Below are positions 44,395 to 53,197 of a stretch of 55,861 nucleotides of DNA, one piece after another. Source of the stretch: Bdellovibrionales bacterium CG10_big_fil_rev_8_21_14_0_10_45_34 (lineage in GTDB: Bacteria; Bdellovibrionota; Bdellovibrionia; Bdellovibrionales; 1-14-0-10-45-34); NCBI GenBank assembly GCA_002778785.1, contig PEZS01000006.1, forward strand, positions 780-56,640, written 5' to 3'. A program made the position numbers and the translations under genes. The notes under the pieces are model-generated. The model had not been told where the DNA came from and did no database searches. It saw nothing but the letters and a program-made list of their open reading frames with translations. How positions within the stretch are numbered: position 1 is the stretch's first letter; the number at the start of each line of letters is the position of its first letter.

Positions 44395-45411
44395 GTGAGT
44401 TTTAGAATTCGATCGGCACGCGAATCAGATTTAAGAGATATTCAGTCCCTGGCCGCGCAGTTTTCGTTGTTGAATCTGCCGGACGACGAAGAGGTTCTCG
44501 AAAAGAAGCTCGCTCGAAGCGTCCTAGCCTTTTCTGATGAATGCCCTATAGACAAATCAGAGTGTGAGTATGTTTTTGTCATTGAAGATTCCGAAGTGAA
44601 GAGAGTGGTGGGGTGCTCGGTTGCGATGGCGAAACATGGAACCGAAGAGGTGCCGCACATTTCTTTTCAGGTGAATCGCGAACAAAGGTTTAGCCGCGAT
44701 CTTGGAATTGGCTTTATCCATCAGGTGCTCAGGTTAAAACTGGATCATGATGGACCAACTGAAGTGGGTGGCTTGTTGGTAGATCGATCCTTTCGAAGTC
44801 GACCAGAGAAGTTAGGTCGTCAAATAAGTTTGATACGGTTTGTCTACATGGGACTTGAGCCAACTCGTTTTGAAGAGAGACTTCTTTGCGAGTTCGCACC
44901 TCCGCTGACGAGAGAAGGGCGTAGCGAATTCTGGGAGGCCCTGGGGCGTCGTTTCACTGGACTCCCTTATCAAGAAGCAGATGTCATTAGTCATCGCCAC
45001 AAAGAGTTTATTCAAAGTTTGTTTCCTACAGGAGATATTTACTTAACTCTACTGGACACGAGAGCCCGCCAAGTTCTGGGTCAAGTGGGCGGGCAAACCA
45101 AACCGGCACAACATTTGTTGGAGGCGCAAGGTTTTAAATATCTTAATGAAGTAGATCCGTTTGATGGCGGTCCTCACTTTGGTTGTCTACGAAAAGAGGT
45201 AAAAATTATCTCTCAGGGCAAAAAGTTGAAACTTAAAGAGGGTGTTAATGAATTCCCCAATATGGGGCTAATTGGGCTTGTTAGAGAGGGCGAGTTTTTC
45301 GGGTGTCAATCCGCCTATTCTACCGAGGCCAGTTATGTGAATGTGCCGAGTGTGACGCGAAAACTTTTATCTCTTTCAGATGGCGAAGAGCTATTTGTGA
45401 GTCCGTCTTAG
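44395..45411 (+). CDS. astA: Arginine/ornithine N-succinyltransferase
   Basis: Succinyl-CoA-dependent N-acylation of arginine or ornithine. The 338-residue protein has the family pattern: FRIRSARESDLRDIQSLAAQ at the N-terminus, CSVAMAKHG, EVGGLLVDRSFR, then EFWEALGRRFTGLPYQEADVISHRHKEFIQSLFP, and a C-terminal LLEAQGFKYLNEVDPFDGGPHFGC. The GTG start has AGGAG upstream. It is the third gene of the operon. No astB is in the window, so ornithine may be the true substrate. Confidence 0.9.
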   Translation: MSFRIRSARESDLRDIQSLAAQFSLLNLPDDEEVLEKKLARSVLAFSDECPIDKSECEYVFVIEDSEVKRVVGCSVAMAKHGTEEVPHISFQVNREQRFSRDLGIGFIHQVLRLKLDHDGPTEVGGLLVDRSFRSRPEKLGRQISLIRFVYMGLEPTRFEERLLCEFAPPLTREGRSEFWEALGRRFTGLPYQEADVISHRHKEFIQSLFPTGDIYLTLLDTRARQVLGQVGGQTKPAQHLLEAQGFKYLNEVDPFDGGPHFGCLRKEVKIISQGKKLKLKEGVNEFPNMGLIGLVREGEFFGCQSAYSTEASYVNVPSVTRKLLSLSDGEELFVSPS

Positions 45412-45422
45412 TGGAGGTTTCT

Positions 45423-46922
45423 ATGGATCAAAAAATGATTTTTATGGGTGATTATGTTAATGGCAAATTCGTTCGCCCCTCAAAGCCGGATATGGAATGG
45501 TCTTTGTCGAGCCCCGCCGATTTAGCTTATAAGTATGCCGACTGCGCATCTAAGCTTTCTCATGTCGACGAGGCCATCGAATCTGCAAACAAGGCCTTTC
45601 TCACTTGGTCTACTTTGTCTCAGCAGGATCGCAATAAATATTTGTTAAAATTGAAAAGTGTTTTCGAAGACCAAAAGCAAAAGTTAGCAGAGATAATATC
45701 TATTGAAACCGGAAAACCTCTTTGGGATAGCCTCGGTGAAGCGCAGGCGATGATAGGTAAAATCACAATCACTCTTGAAGAGTCACTAAAACTTGTCGCG
45801 GATCAATTTGTTCCCAATGCACTCCCTGGCATTGATGGTGTGACTAAGTTTAAACCAAGAGGGGTATTCGTTGTTATAGGGCCTTTCAACTTTCCGGGTC
45901 ATTTGGCAAACGGCCACATCATTCCGGCTCTTGCAACTGGCAACACTGTTGTGTTTAAGCCAAGTGAACTAACTCCTATGACGGGTCAGTTTATGGCTGA
46001 ATGTTACGACAAGGCAGAGATCCCTGCCGGAGTTTTCAATTTGGTGCAGGGTCAAGCAGAGACTGGTCGCCGGCTCAGTATGCATGAAAATGTTGAGGGT
46101 ATTCTGTTCACCGGTTCCTACGATGTGGGTTTAAAGATCAAACAAGATACTATGACCCACTTTTGGAAGATCTTGGCGCTCGAAATGGGCGGCAAGAATG
46201 CTTCTATTGTTTGGAAAGATGCTGATTTTGAAAAAGCTCTCTTTGAGAATTTGATGGGCTCCTTCATGACTACAGGGCAGAGATGTTCGTGTACGAGTCG
46301 CTTGCTTCTTCATGAATCCATTTACGATCGCTTTGTGAGTGAGTTCCATGAAAAAACAAAGAAACTGAAGATTGGGCACTGGAGAGAGAATCCGTTTATG
46401 GGCCCACTTATTAGTGCCAAGTCTGTAGAAAACTATGTTCGCTTTCAAGGTATAGCGGTCCGAGAAGGTGCCGAGTGCTTAATGCGCGGTAAGGTTCTTG
46501 AGCGAAGCCCCGCGGGGAATTATGTGTCTCCAAGCATTAACCTCGTAAATAAGCCGAACCCGAACTCAGTTTATCAAAAAACAGAAATCTTCGGTCCCAA
46601 TGTTGCCGTTTACAAAATTTCCGATTTTGATGAAGCGCTGACGTTAGTGAATAGTAGTAGCTATGGTTTAGTTTGCTCTGTGTTTTCAAAAGACAAATCA
46701 TTGCTTGAGCGGGCTCAGCAAAAAGCGAGAGTCGGTTTGGTAAACTGGAACAGATCCACTGCAGGCGCGAGCTCGAGGTTGCCATTTGGAGGCATGGGAA
46801 AATCTGGAAATGACAGGCCCTCGGCCCACTTTGCTGTCAACTACTGTACCGTTCCCGTTGCTAGTTTATTGGATACTTCTGGCTTTGATGAAACTAAGAT
46901 TCCCGCCGGCGTTGATTGGTAA
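45423..46922 (+). CDS. astD: Succinylglutamate-semialdehyde dehydrogenase
   Basis: NAD-dependent oxidation of succinylglutamate semialdehyde. The 499-residue protein is an aldehyde dehydrogenase with VIGPFNFPGHLANGHIIPALATGNTVVFKPSE (cofactor site), FTGSYDVG, LEMGGKNASIV (catalytic Glu) and TTGQRCSCTSRLLL (catalytic Cys); GQRC(T/S)C is diagnostic for AstD. The ATG at 45423 has GGAGG at 6-nt spacing. A longer frame runs back to 45303 through the end of astA and is rejected. Last gene of the operon. Confidence 0.92.
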   Translation: MDQKMIFMGDYVNGKFVRPSKPDMEWSLSSPADLAYKYADCASKLSHVDEAIESANKAFLTWSTLSQQDRNKYLLKLKSVFEDQKQKLAEIISIETGKPLWDSLGEAQAMIGKITITLEESLKLVADQFVPNALPGIDGVTKFKPRGVFVVIGPFNFPGHLANGHIIPALATGNTVVFKPSELTPMTGQFMAECYDKAEIPAGVFNLVQGQAETGRRLSMHENVEGILFTGSYDVGLKIKQDTMTHFWKILALEMGGKNASIVWKDADFEKALFENLMGSFMTTGQRCSCTSRLLLHESIYDRFVSEFHEKTKKLKIGHWRENPFMGPLISAKSVENYVRFQGIAVREGAECLMRGKVLERSPAGNYVSPSINLVNKPNPNSVYQKTEIFGPNVAVYKISDFDEALTLVNSSSYGLVCSVFSKDKSLLERAQQKARVGLVNWNRSTAGASSRLPFGGMGKSGNDRPSAHFAVNYCTVPVASLLDTSGFDETKIPAGVDW

Positions 46923-47070
46923 AGCAAAAACTGCCTGCTTCGAGTTTGTAGAGTCGCATCCTTGAGATTGGAGCTTTGAATGAATCGGATCAGTGTCGTT
47001 TAAAAAACTCAAGCATCGCGAGCGTATTCTTTGTGAACCAACAAGCTAAAGATTTTTTGGAGATTGAAGG

Positions 47071-48114
47071 ATGTTAAGATTTCTAGGCTGGATTTTTACT
47101 TTTGTTTTTCTTGGCGCGGTGACAGCCGGTTTGGCGTTTTGGGTTTATATTTCTATGCCGCTAAATTCTGCGGTTGGTGAAGTCACCATTGAAGTTCCCC
47201 CAGGGCCATTTTCGAAGGTTCTCGATAGGCTCGAAGAAACTGGATTAATTAAAAATAAGCGAATGGCTTCTCGTGTTGCTCAGTTTTTGGGATACACAAA
47301 AACGGTAAAAGTAGGCGAATACCGAGTTTCAGGGTCGAACTCTCTAAGTGAAGTTTACAAGACTCTTGCTTCAGGAAAGAGCGTTCTCTACACGGTTACT
47401 ATTCCAGAGGGGAAAAATCTTTTTGAAGTTGCGGATATCTTTGAGTCGGCTGGATTCGGGCCCGCTAAGGATTTTGTAAAAATTTTTACTGATCCATCAG
47501 TTGCAACGGAGCTCACAGGATTCAACGTAAATACACTAGAAGGTTATCTGTTTCCAGAAACCTACACACTTTCAAAGTTTGAATCTAAAAAGGCTATAGT
47601 GAAGAGTATGGTGATTCAGGCGCAAAATGCGTTTAAGGAGCTGTCTGAATCTGCTAGGCCGCCATTAAATCTGGATCGCCAGCAAATCTTTACTCTTGCA
47701 AGCATGATTGAAAAAGAAACCGGTGCTCCAGAAGAGCGGCCTACAATTGCGAGTGTTTTTATCAATCGGCTGAAGAAAAAAATGAGACTGCAGTCCGATC
47801 CGACAATCATCTACGGAATTTGGATACAAACAGGTGAACCGCTTCGTAACATCAAAAAATCCCATCTCAGCTTGCCGTCGCCGTACAATACCTATTATGT
47901 GAAAGGACTTCCTAAGGGCCCTATCGCAAGCCCCGGCAAAGAAAGTTTGCGTGCGGTATTTGAGCCTGCAACCACAGACTACCTTTACTTTGTGAGTCGT
48001 AATGATGGTACCCACGAATTCACTTCAACCTATGCAGAGCATGACAAGGCTGTTCACAAGTACCAGCGCACTCGCGCCAACCGCGTCGGTAAATCTTGGC
48101 GCGACCGCAAGTAG
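47071..48114 (+). CDS. mltG: Endolytic murein transglycosylase MltG
   Basis: A single-pass inner-membrane enzyme that cuts nascent glycan strands. The 347-residue sequence has one N-terminal membrane helix (FLGWIFTFVFLGAVTAGLAFWVYI), a LysM-like domain (VTIPEGKNLFEVADIF) and the YceG core with LEGYLFPETYTL and the active-site region LASMIEKETGAPEERPTIASVFINRL, in which the Glu of EKE is catalytic. GPIASPGKESLRA and TDYLYFVSRNDGTHEFT complete the family pattern. GGAGATTGAAGG precedes the ATG. Confidence 0.95.
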   Translation: MLRFLGWIFTFVFLGAVTAGLAFWVYISMPLNSAVGEVTIEVPPGPFSKVLDRLEETGLIKNKRMASRVAQFLGYTKTVKVGEYRVSGSNSLSEVYKTLASGKSVLYTVTIPEGKNLFEVADIFESAGFGPAKDFVKIFTDPSVATELTGFNVNTLEGYLFPETYTLSKFESKKAIVKSMVIQAQNAFKELSESARPPLNLDRQQIFTLASMIEKETGAPEERPTIASVFINRLKKKMRLQSDPTIIYGIWIQTGEPLRNIKKSHLSLPSPYNTYYVKGLPKGPIASPGKESLRAVFEPATTDYLYFVSRNDGTHEFTSTYAEHDKAVHKYQRTRANRVGKSWRDRK

Positions 48115-48134
48115 GGCTGCTAGTCGATCATTTT

Positions 48135-48953
48135 CTAATCGTTGAATTCCTCGATGATTCGAAAAGCAAAGATTGGTCCCCAGTAAGAATCTTGCCGAGA
48201 GATCCCTGCGCCGAACTGTATTTTTGTGGACTTCCCAAAAAGTAAATGGGCTTGAGGTATAAGTCTCAACGACCAGCTGTCAAAAAAATTAGATACAGCA
48301 TTGAGTTCGATTGCGGCGTCGACTTTTCTTCCGTAGTTGTAAAAAAAAGTTGTGTTGAGCACGCCGAATCCGTGGGTGGGCCCTGCATCCTCACTATCGG
48401 TGCGCGCACCCAGCATTATCAAGTAAGACCAGTCGCGGTTTAGTCGCTGACCGTGCAAATACAGCGATGTAAACTCAGTCATACGATCTCCATGTTTGCG
48501 TTCGCCAATAAACTGTAGGCCCTGAACACCTGGATTCGTACTGCCCGGTGGGCCAAGCGTAACTTGAAGCGCGGCCTTGTGAGACTCATTGCGATCCCCT
48601 TTCATCGGCAGCTCTAGTTCAACTGCGTAACCATCGGCAAAGGCCCATTCAACTTCAGGCGCATAGTAGAATTGTTGAAAACCACTGCCATCCTCCTGAT
48701 AGAAAAGAGAGTTGATCTCGAACTCGCCCTTCTGTGCTCCAAGCCTTCTCACTAGATCGAACATCATGGGTTCTGGGATCTCAGCCTCAGATCCGTACTC
48801 ATCATGATGATAGTTCTCCGCCTTTTTCATAGGTTGCGCGGCCTCATCTGAATGCGCCACGGTTCCGAGGCCCAGCGAAACAGAAACAGCAAGTAGTATA
48901 GAAAGTAAAAACGGAAATCGTTGAGCAGAAAACCTATAAAAATAGAAGCGCAT
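48135..48953 (-). CDS. Hypothetical outer-membrane beta-barrel protein
   Basis: A 272-residue exported protein with a signal peptide (FPFLLSILLAVSVSLGLGTVAHS) and a His/Glu-rich segment (KAENYHHDEYGSEAEIPEP) after the cleavage site. Alternating amphipathic strands (GEFEINSLFYQ, QQFYYAPEVEWAF, TEFTSLYLHGQRL, WSYLIMLGART, STKIQFGAGISR, YWGPIFAFRI) follow; such a pattern fits a small barrel. The His/Glu patch might bind a metal, which is a guess. GAGG precedes the ATG. It is downstream of a small exported protein gene on the same strand. Confidence 0.7.
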   Translation of the reverse strand: MRFYFYRFSAQRFPFLLSILLAVSVSLGLGTVAHSDEAAQPMKKAENYHHDEYGSEAEIPEPMMFDLVRRLGAQKGEFEINSLFYQEDGSGFQQFYYAPEVEWAFADGYAVELELPMKGDRNESHKAALQVTLGPPGSTNPGVQGLQFIGERKHGDRMTEFTSLYLHGQRLNRDWSYLIMLGARTDSEDAGPTHGFGVLNTTFFYNYGRKVDAAIELNAVSNFFDSWSLRLIPQAHLLFGKSTKIQFGAGISRQDSYWGPIFAFRIIEEFND

Positions 48954-49014
48954 TGTTTACCTCGTAAAGAAGAGAAAGAAATTCGGATTCAGAGCTGCGT
49001 AGTTGTAAGGATCT

Positions 49015-49350
49015 CTAAGACAGGCGAGGCGGTCGCCGAAGCACAGAAAAATAACCATCGGCCATGAGGCCGAGTTTTTTGATCGAACCAAAGCGAGCAT
49101 GCCTACGAAGAAAAAGCGAAGGCAAAGCCGCGACCAAAATGACATCGGAAAGCCCTGTGAATGTGGGTTGAGCTGAGGGAGTTTGATCCTCCGGGATGCC
49201 ATTGCCATCAGCGTCGCCATCCAACTGCGACATCGCAATGTCTTTAAGGTCCCACTGGCCGGTGAAAATGCAAACCGCCTCTCCTGTAAAGACAAACAGA
49301 AGACACAACACTATAAAAAAAACAGACGCTCTAAAGCCTACCGATCGCAT
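49015..49350 (-). CDS. Small exported protein, possibly frameshifted
   Basis: A 111-residue frame with a signal peptide (ASVFFIVLCLLFVFTGEAVC), then a Ca-binding-like acidic turn (LDGDADGNGIPED). The C-terminal half (RRHARFGSIKK) looks less natural. A second frame, 48957-49295, ends 3 bp before the next gene's ATG and overlaps it; one reading is that a single gene of about 49350 to 48957 carries a frameshift. I cannot tell which frame is real after about residue 70. No family is recognised. Confidence 0.45.
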   Translation of the reverse strand: MRSVGFRASVFFIVLCLLFVFTGEAVCIFTGQWDLKDIAMSQLDGDADGNGIPEDQTPSAQPTFTGLSDVILVAALPSLFLRRHARFGSIKKLGLMADGYFSVLRRPPRLS

Positions 49351-49590
49351 TTCTCTATAAATTTAACATCCACTTGAAAAAAGGCAAACACAGATCCGGC
49401 CTATACCTCTGTGCAGAGGCTAAGTAGAGGAGTCGCCATCTTCTCAACTGTGCCTCGCTTAAGACGGCATCTAGTACTAATTCGGTGCCAAAATGCGCTA
49501 TCGCCATTTGGCATTGGTTTGCTACTAACAACTAAAGGGTTTACCACTGGGGTCGTTTTGCACTCTAATGATTCGTTTAAAGGGGGAACT

Positions 49591-51693
49591 TTGAGAAAAA
49601 GAATTCATCGTCATTTCGTAGTATTGCTCATTCTATTACTAGCTTGCACCATGATATTTACGAACTGTGGGCCGACGGGTAAAAAGAATGAGGCTTCCAA
49701 AACAGTTGCCGAAGAGCCTCTACATCCTTTCGCTCAAAAGATCCAAAATAAGATTATCGCCTCTGACCTTTCAGCGGAGAGTCTTTTAGATCAATGTGAA
49801 AAAGCCATTCTAGAGTTAAACTTCAAGGTAGAATCTACTGTCACTGCGACAAAGGTTCTTGAAAGAGTTTCTTTTGAAAGTAGTCTTTTGCCACTAGAAA
49901 CTGCAAAGGCAGACTTTGCTGATGATACATCTCCTCTCTACTTTATGGCCTATGTCTCAACAGATGCGAACCTTCGCAAGGCCGGCTCAGACTGTGAGCA
50001 AAAGGTTTCTGAGGCAAGCGTTGCTCTAGGAACTCGCAGAGATGTTTACGAAATGCTTTTAAAAATAAACGCCCTGAGCCTAGAAGCTGATGAGGCTCGA
50101 CTGTTAAGTGAAACTTTGCTCGTCTATAAGAAAAACGGGATGGCCTTGAGCAATCAGGATTTAGCGGCATTTCGCGAACTTCGTCAAAAGCTGTCACTCT
50201 TAGAGTCTCAGTTTTCGCAAAATCTTAACGAGGATGTTTCTACTGCTGAGTTCACTAAAGAAGAACTTGTCGGTACGTCCGAGAGATTTCTCTCAAGATT
50301 GTCAACGTCGGCTTCAGGGAAGCTAATTGTAACTACGAAATCCACTGACTATCGAGAAGTCATGGCCAATGCTATAAACCCTGAAACCCGAAAAAAAATG
50401 ATGTTTGCCTATCTTAACCGCGCAGGTGAACAAAATACTAAACTCTTAAAAGAGGCAATTCTCCTTCGCCAAGCAATTGCAAAGTTACTGGGCTACAAAA
50501 CTTGGGCGCACTACCGCATCGATGGCAGAATGGCAGCCACACCCGAAAACGCAAAAAATCTCATAGTTTCTTTGAAAGATCGCGTAGCGCAGGTTTACGC
50601 CAAAGATAGAGACCTTATGCTCGAGTCAAAGCGCGAAGATTTACCTTCGGCGGATCGTCTCGAGGCTTGGGATCTGACTTTTTACACCAATAAAGTCGCA
50701 AAAGAGCGCTTCTCTTTAGACAGAGAATTGGTTCGGCAGTACTTTCCGGCCGAAAAAGTCGTCGCTGGAGTTTTTGAAATTTACTCCAAGCTCTTTGCGG
50801 TGAAATTTGAAGAAGTTGTTAACGCGCACGTTTGGTCAGAAGATGTTAAGCTCTATGCAGTTAGGTCAGCCGATGACAATTCCATTCTCTCTTACTTCTA
50901 TGCGGACTTGACACCGAGACCTGGTAAGTACGGGCACGCGGCGGCTTTTCCGTTAATTTCGGGGCGCATCGTAAAAGAGGGATATTATAGCCAACCCGTT
51001 GCGGCCATTGTGGCCAACTTCACACCGGGCAACCCTTCTTTGATGTCACACTCCGAAGTAGAAACCTTCTTTCATGAGTTCGGCCACATTGTACACCAAA
51101 CTTTAACCGGGGCTCCCTATGCAAGCCTCTCAGGAACGGATGTTGCGCAAGATTTTGTCGAGGCCCCATCGCAAATGCTCGAGGAGTGGGCCTGGGACAA
51201 GAATATTTTGAAAATGATTTCTGGGCACTTTGAGCGACCTCGGGAAATTTTGCCAGATTCGCTTATCGATAAAATGGTTGCAGCAAAACATTTTGGCGAA
51301 GGTCTTTTGTACGCTACGCAAATACTTTATGGTTTGACGGATCTAACTTTTCATATGGCAGAGGGTTCTGTCGACGTTCACGCGACTTACGATCAACTGT
51401 ATAAGGAGATCCTTTTGGTCGAACCACTTGAAGGCGGTCGTTTTGTCGCAGGATTTGGTCATCTCATGGGCGGTTACGACGCTGGCTATTACGGTTACAT
51501 TTGGTCAGAGGTGTACGCGGCAGATATGTTCACGCGGTTTGAAAAAGAAGGATTGCTGAATGCAAACGCCGGTGAAGCCTATCGGAAATGGATTCTTGAG
51601 CCAGGTAGAATGCTCGATCCTCTTTCTATGATCGAAAGCTTTTTAGGTAGGCCCTATAGCACCGAAGCTTTTTACCGAAAACTCGGGCTGTAG
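49591..51693 (+). CDS. M3-family metallopeptidase, predicted lipoprotein
   Basis: A 700-residue zinc oligopeptidase. The TTG at 49591 has AGGGGGA 3 to 5 nt upstream and begins a signal peptide ending CTMIFTNCGP, a lipobox with Cys26. The longer frame from 49411 has no support. The zinc site is HEFGH at 495-499, with the third ligand Glu524 in DFVEAPSQMLEEW. The segment PRPGKYGHAAAFPLISG and the C-terminal YAADMFTRFEKEGLLN fit the thimet-oligopeptidase/OpdA branch. Lipid anchoring suggests it digests peptides in the periplasm or at the surface, unlike the cytoplasmic OpdA. Confidence 0.92.
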   Translation: MRKRIHRHFVVLLILLLACTMIFTNCGPTGKKNEASKTVAEEPLHPFAQKIQNKIIASDLSAESLLDQCEKAILELNFKVESTVTATKVLERVSFESSLLPLETAKADFADDTSPLYFMAYVSTDANLRKAGSDCEQKVSEASVALGTRRDVYEMLLKINALSLEADEARLLSETLLVYKKNGMALSNQDLAAFRELRQKLSLLESQFSQNLNEDVSTAEFTKEELVGTSERFLSRLSTSASGKLIVTTKSTDYREVMANAINPETRKKMMFAYLNRAGEQNTKLLKEAILLRQAIAKLLGYKTWAHYRIDGRMAATPENAKNLIVSLKDRVAQVYAKDRDLMLESKREDLPSADRLEAWDLTFYTNKVAKERFSLDRELVRQYFPAEKVVAGVFEIYSKLFAVKFEEVVNAHVWSEDVKLYAVRSADDNSILSYFYADLTPRPGKYGHAAAFPLISGRIVKEGYYSQPVAAIVANFTPGNPSLMSHSEVETFFHEFGHIVHQTLTGAPYASLSGTDVAQDFVEAPSQMLEEWAWDKNILKMISGHFERPREILPDSLIDKMVAAKHFGEGLLYATQILYGLTDLTFHMAEGSVDVHATYDQLYKEILLVEPLEGGRFVAGFGHLMGGYDAGYYGYIWSEVYAADMFTRFEKEGLLNANAGEAYRKWILEPGRMLDPLSMIESFLGRPYSTEAFYRKLGL

Positions 51694-51820
51694 GAGCAGA
51701 ACCAAAAAGAAGTATAGAGCTTCAGCCTATCTAGTGGTGTACCGACCATTTTCAATTATGCGGCTCTTTGTGTGCCCGTAATGACTGCCCGTTCAGATCG
51801 TTACTTAGTGTTTCAGATCC

Positions 51821-52243
51821 TCAGCGGCGCGAAATATACTCGATGTTTAGTTTACCACCGACCGGATAGTCGCCGTCGCTTGTGCCAAATTCGACTTCTT
51901 GTCGGCACGTCCTATTGCAGCCCGTGGGTGCAGTTAGCGTCAACTCTGTTTCTGCAGAAAGATTGCCTCGGTAGCTAATTGTCAATATATTATCCTTAAG
52001 TTTGATGCTGATAGGGCCAAGATTAATTGACTCATCTGTCTTAATAACAAACTGTCCTTTTGCACTCCGATCATACTGCTCGACTGGAAGCCAAACAATC
52101 TTTGAGTCTTCAAAGGCCTCCTGGGACTCCACAGTTGCGTAGAGGGCAGCACCGACTTTCACAGATTCCAGTTGTGTATCGCTCGCAGGCAATGAAACAG
52201 ACATCAACAACAAACCCAGCACGGTGTAAGTTCTTTTTTTCAC
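51821..52243 (-). CDS. Hypothetical exported protein
   Basis: A 140-residue protein. The GTG at 52243 has GGAGGAGGT directly upstream, the strongest ribosome binding site in the region, and is followed by a signal peptide (KKRTYTVLGLLLMSVSLPAS). The mature part is beta-rich (KVGAALYATVES, NLGPISIKLKDNILTISYRGNLSAETELTLTAP) with a Cys pair (GCNRTC). The frame extends to 52285 without support. No family is recognised. Confidence 0.7.
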   Translation of the reverse strand: MKKRTYTVLGLLLMSVSLPASDTQLESVKVGAALYATVESQEAFEDSKIVWLPVEQYDRSAKGQFVIKTDESINLGPISIKLKDNILTISYRGNLSAETELTLTAPTGCNRTCRQEVEFGTSDGDYPVGGKLNIEYISRR

Positions 52244-52329
52244 GTCACCTCCTCCAATATCTCGGTGTTGTACCCAACAAATCAATCAAATCAACGGTTG
52301 CTCAGTAGGTTGTAAAGTATTCCAGCCTT

Positions 52330-52536
52330 TTATGCCCTAACCTGTTTTTCGCCGACATTAAATTGGTAGCATGAAGGGCGGCGGGATCCGGTTTTGGTGA
52401 GCCAACCTTTTTCGATCCATTGAGTAAGCCAATAGTGAAGCGTGCGCTCAGACTTTGCAAAATAGTCTTTAAAATCTAAAAACCTAAAATCCGCGCTCCT
52501 TATGTGTTGTCTGAACTCTAAGAACTCTTTATCCAT
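52330..52536 (-). CDS. Small winged-helix-like protein
   Basis: A 68-residue product starting MDKEFLEFRQHIRSADFRFLDFKDYF and containing RTLHYWLTQWIEKGWLTKTG, a pattern like the recognition helix and wing of a small DNA-binding domain. AAGGGTG lies upstream of the ATG. A longer frame to 52755 would run across the divergent XRE promoter and is rejected. It is divergent from the XRE gene and could help regulate it. The DNA-binding reading is inference. Confidence 0.5.
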   Translation of the reverse strand: MDKEFLEFRQHIRSADFRFLDFKDYFAKSERTLHYWLTQWIEKGWLTKTGSRRPSCYQFNVGEKQVRA

Positions 52537-52654
52537 AGCTTCACCCTTGGAGTCCTTGGCATGTGAAAGCGTGACAACTAAGGGCCATTTGCTAGATTCA
52601 AGAAAGAGAAGCCCTTTGTCTGATTTAGTTTTTCCGCTAGGAAATACATAACAT

Positions 52655-52677
52655 ACTAGGTATAATAAACTAGGTAT
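52655..52677 (+). promoter_or_regulatory. Direct-repeat operator overlapping a promoter for the XRE gene
   Basis: ACTAGGTAT occurs at 52655-52663 and at 52669-52677, with a period of 14 bp. A perfect -10 (TATAAT, 52661-52666) lies across the first repeat and the spacer. The second repeat overlaps the ATG at 52676. The start point expected from this -10 falls within a few bases of the ATG, so the mRNA would be leaderless or nearly so. No clear -35 is present, and no ribosome binding site is seen. Confidence 0.55.
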
Positions 52678-53197
52678 GGATTTGGTCGAAAAGCTCAAGT
52701 TGGCTAGAAAAACCGCCGGTCTTACGCAGTTCCAGTTGGCAGGGGCAGCCGGCATAAGTATGGCAACTCTTCAGAATATTGAAGCCGGTAAGGCCAACCC
52801 TGAATGGTCCACCTTAGAGAGACTGTTCGCTGCCCTATCGCTTGAGTTTACGCTAAAGCCCAAAGACCTTGACTATGAAAGACTAAGGTCTATTGGCGTT
52901 CCTCTTATTGGAATGGAAAGCAAACAGCAGAGTGCGTTTATTAAAGCACCCAAGCTCAGCTCCTCGATTGTCATAGATACTCTGAAAGCGAATATGGCTC
53001 AGATTCTAAACCTTTCCGAAAGCTCGCGAGAATTCAAAGCGATGCTTTCGTATCTTTGGGCGATCAAGGATCATTACCCAAAAGTTTTTCTTCAGTTAGG
53101 CACGGGGCCGAAAAGTTGGGTAGAGCGGGGGCTCGAGTCTACCCAGCCTATTGCACTTCGCCGCATTGTTCTGTCTTATTTGGGAGAGCACCTTTGA
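52676..53197 (+). CDS. XRE-family transcriptional regulator, probable antitoxin
   Basis: A 173-residue protein. Residues 1 to about 60 are a lambda-repressor-type helix-turn-helix (KLKLARKTAGLTQFQLAGAAGISMATLQNIEAGKANP). The C-terminal 110 residues are helical and unknown. It begins at an ATG that overlaps a direct repeat, which it likely binds. Its stop overlaps the next gene's TTG (TTGA, 4-nt overlap), so the two are translationally coupled. This layout, with a nucleotidyltransferase-like partner, resembles toxin-antitoxin or abortive-infection pairs. Confidence 0.8.
   Translation: MDLVEKLKLARKTAGLTQFQLAGAAGISMATLQNIEAGKANPEWSTLERLFAALSLEFTLKPKDLDYERLRSIGVPLIGMESKQQSAFIKAPKLSSSIVIDTLKANMAQILNLSESSREFKAMLSYLWAIKDHYPKVFLQLGTGPKSWVERGLESTQPIALRRIVLSYLGEHL

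Noticed and set aside
45303-45422. N-terminal extension of astD overlapping the end of astA
   Set aside because: The extension is out of frame with astA and has no aldehyde dehydrogenase character; GGAGG supports the ATG at 45423.
49411-49590. 60-residue extension of the M3 peptidase
   Set aside because: It would bury the lipoprotein signal peptide; a TTG with a good ribosome binding site lies at 49591.
52537-52755. N-terminal extension of the small winged-helix-like gene
   Set aside because: It crosses the divergent XRE promoter and reads into the XRE coding region.
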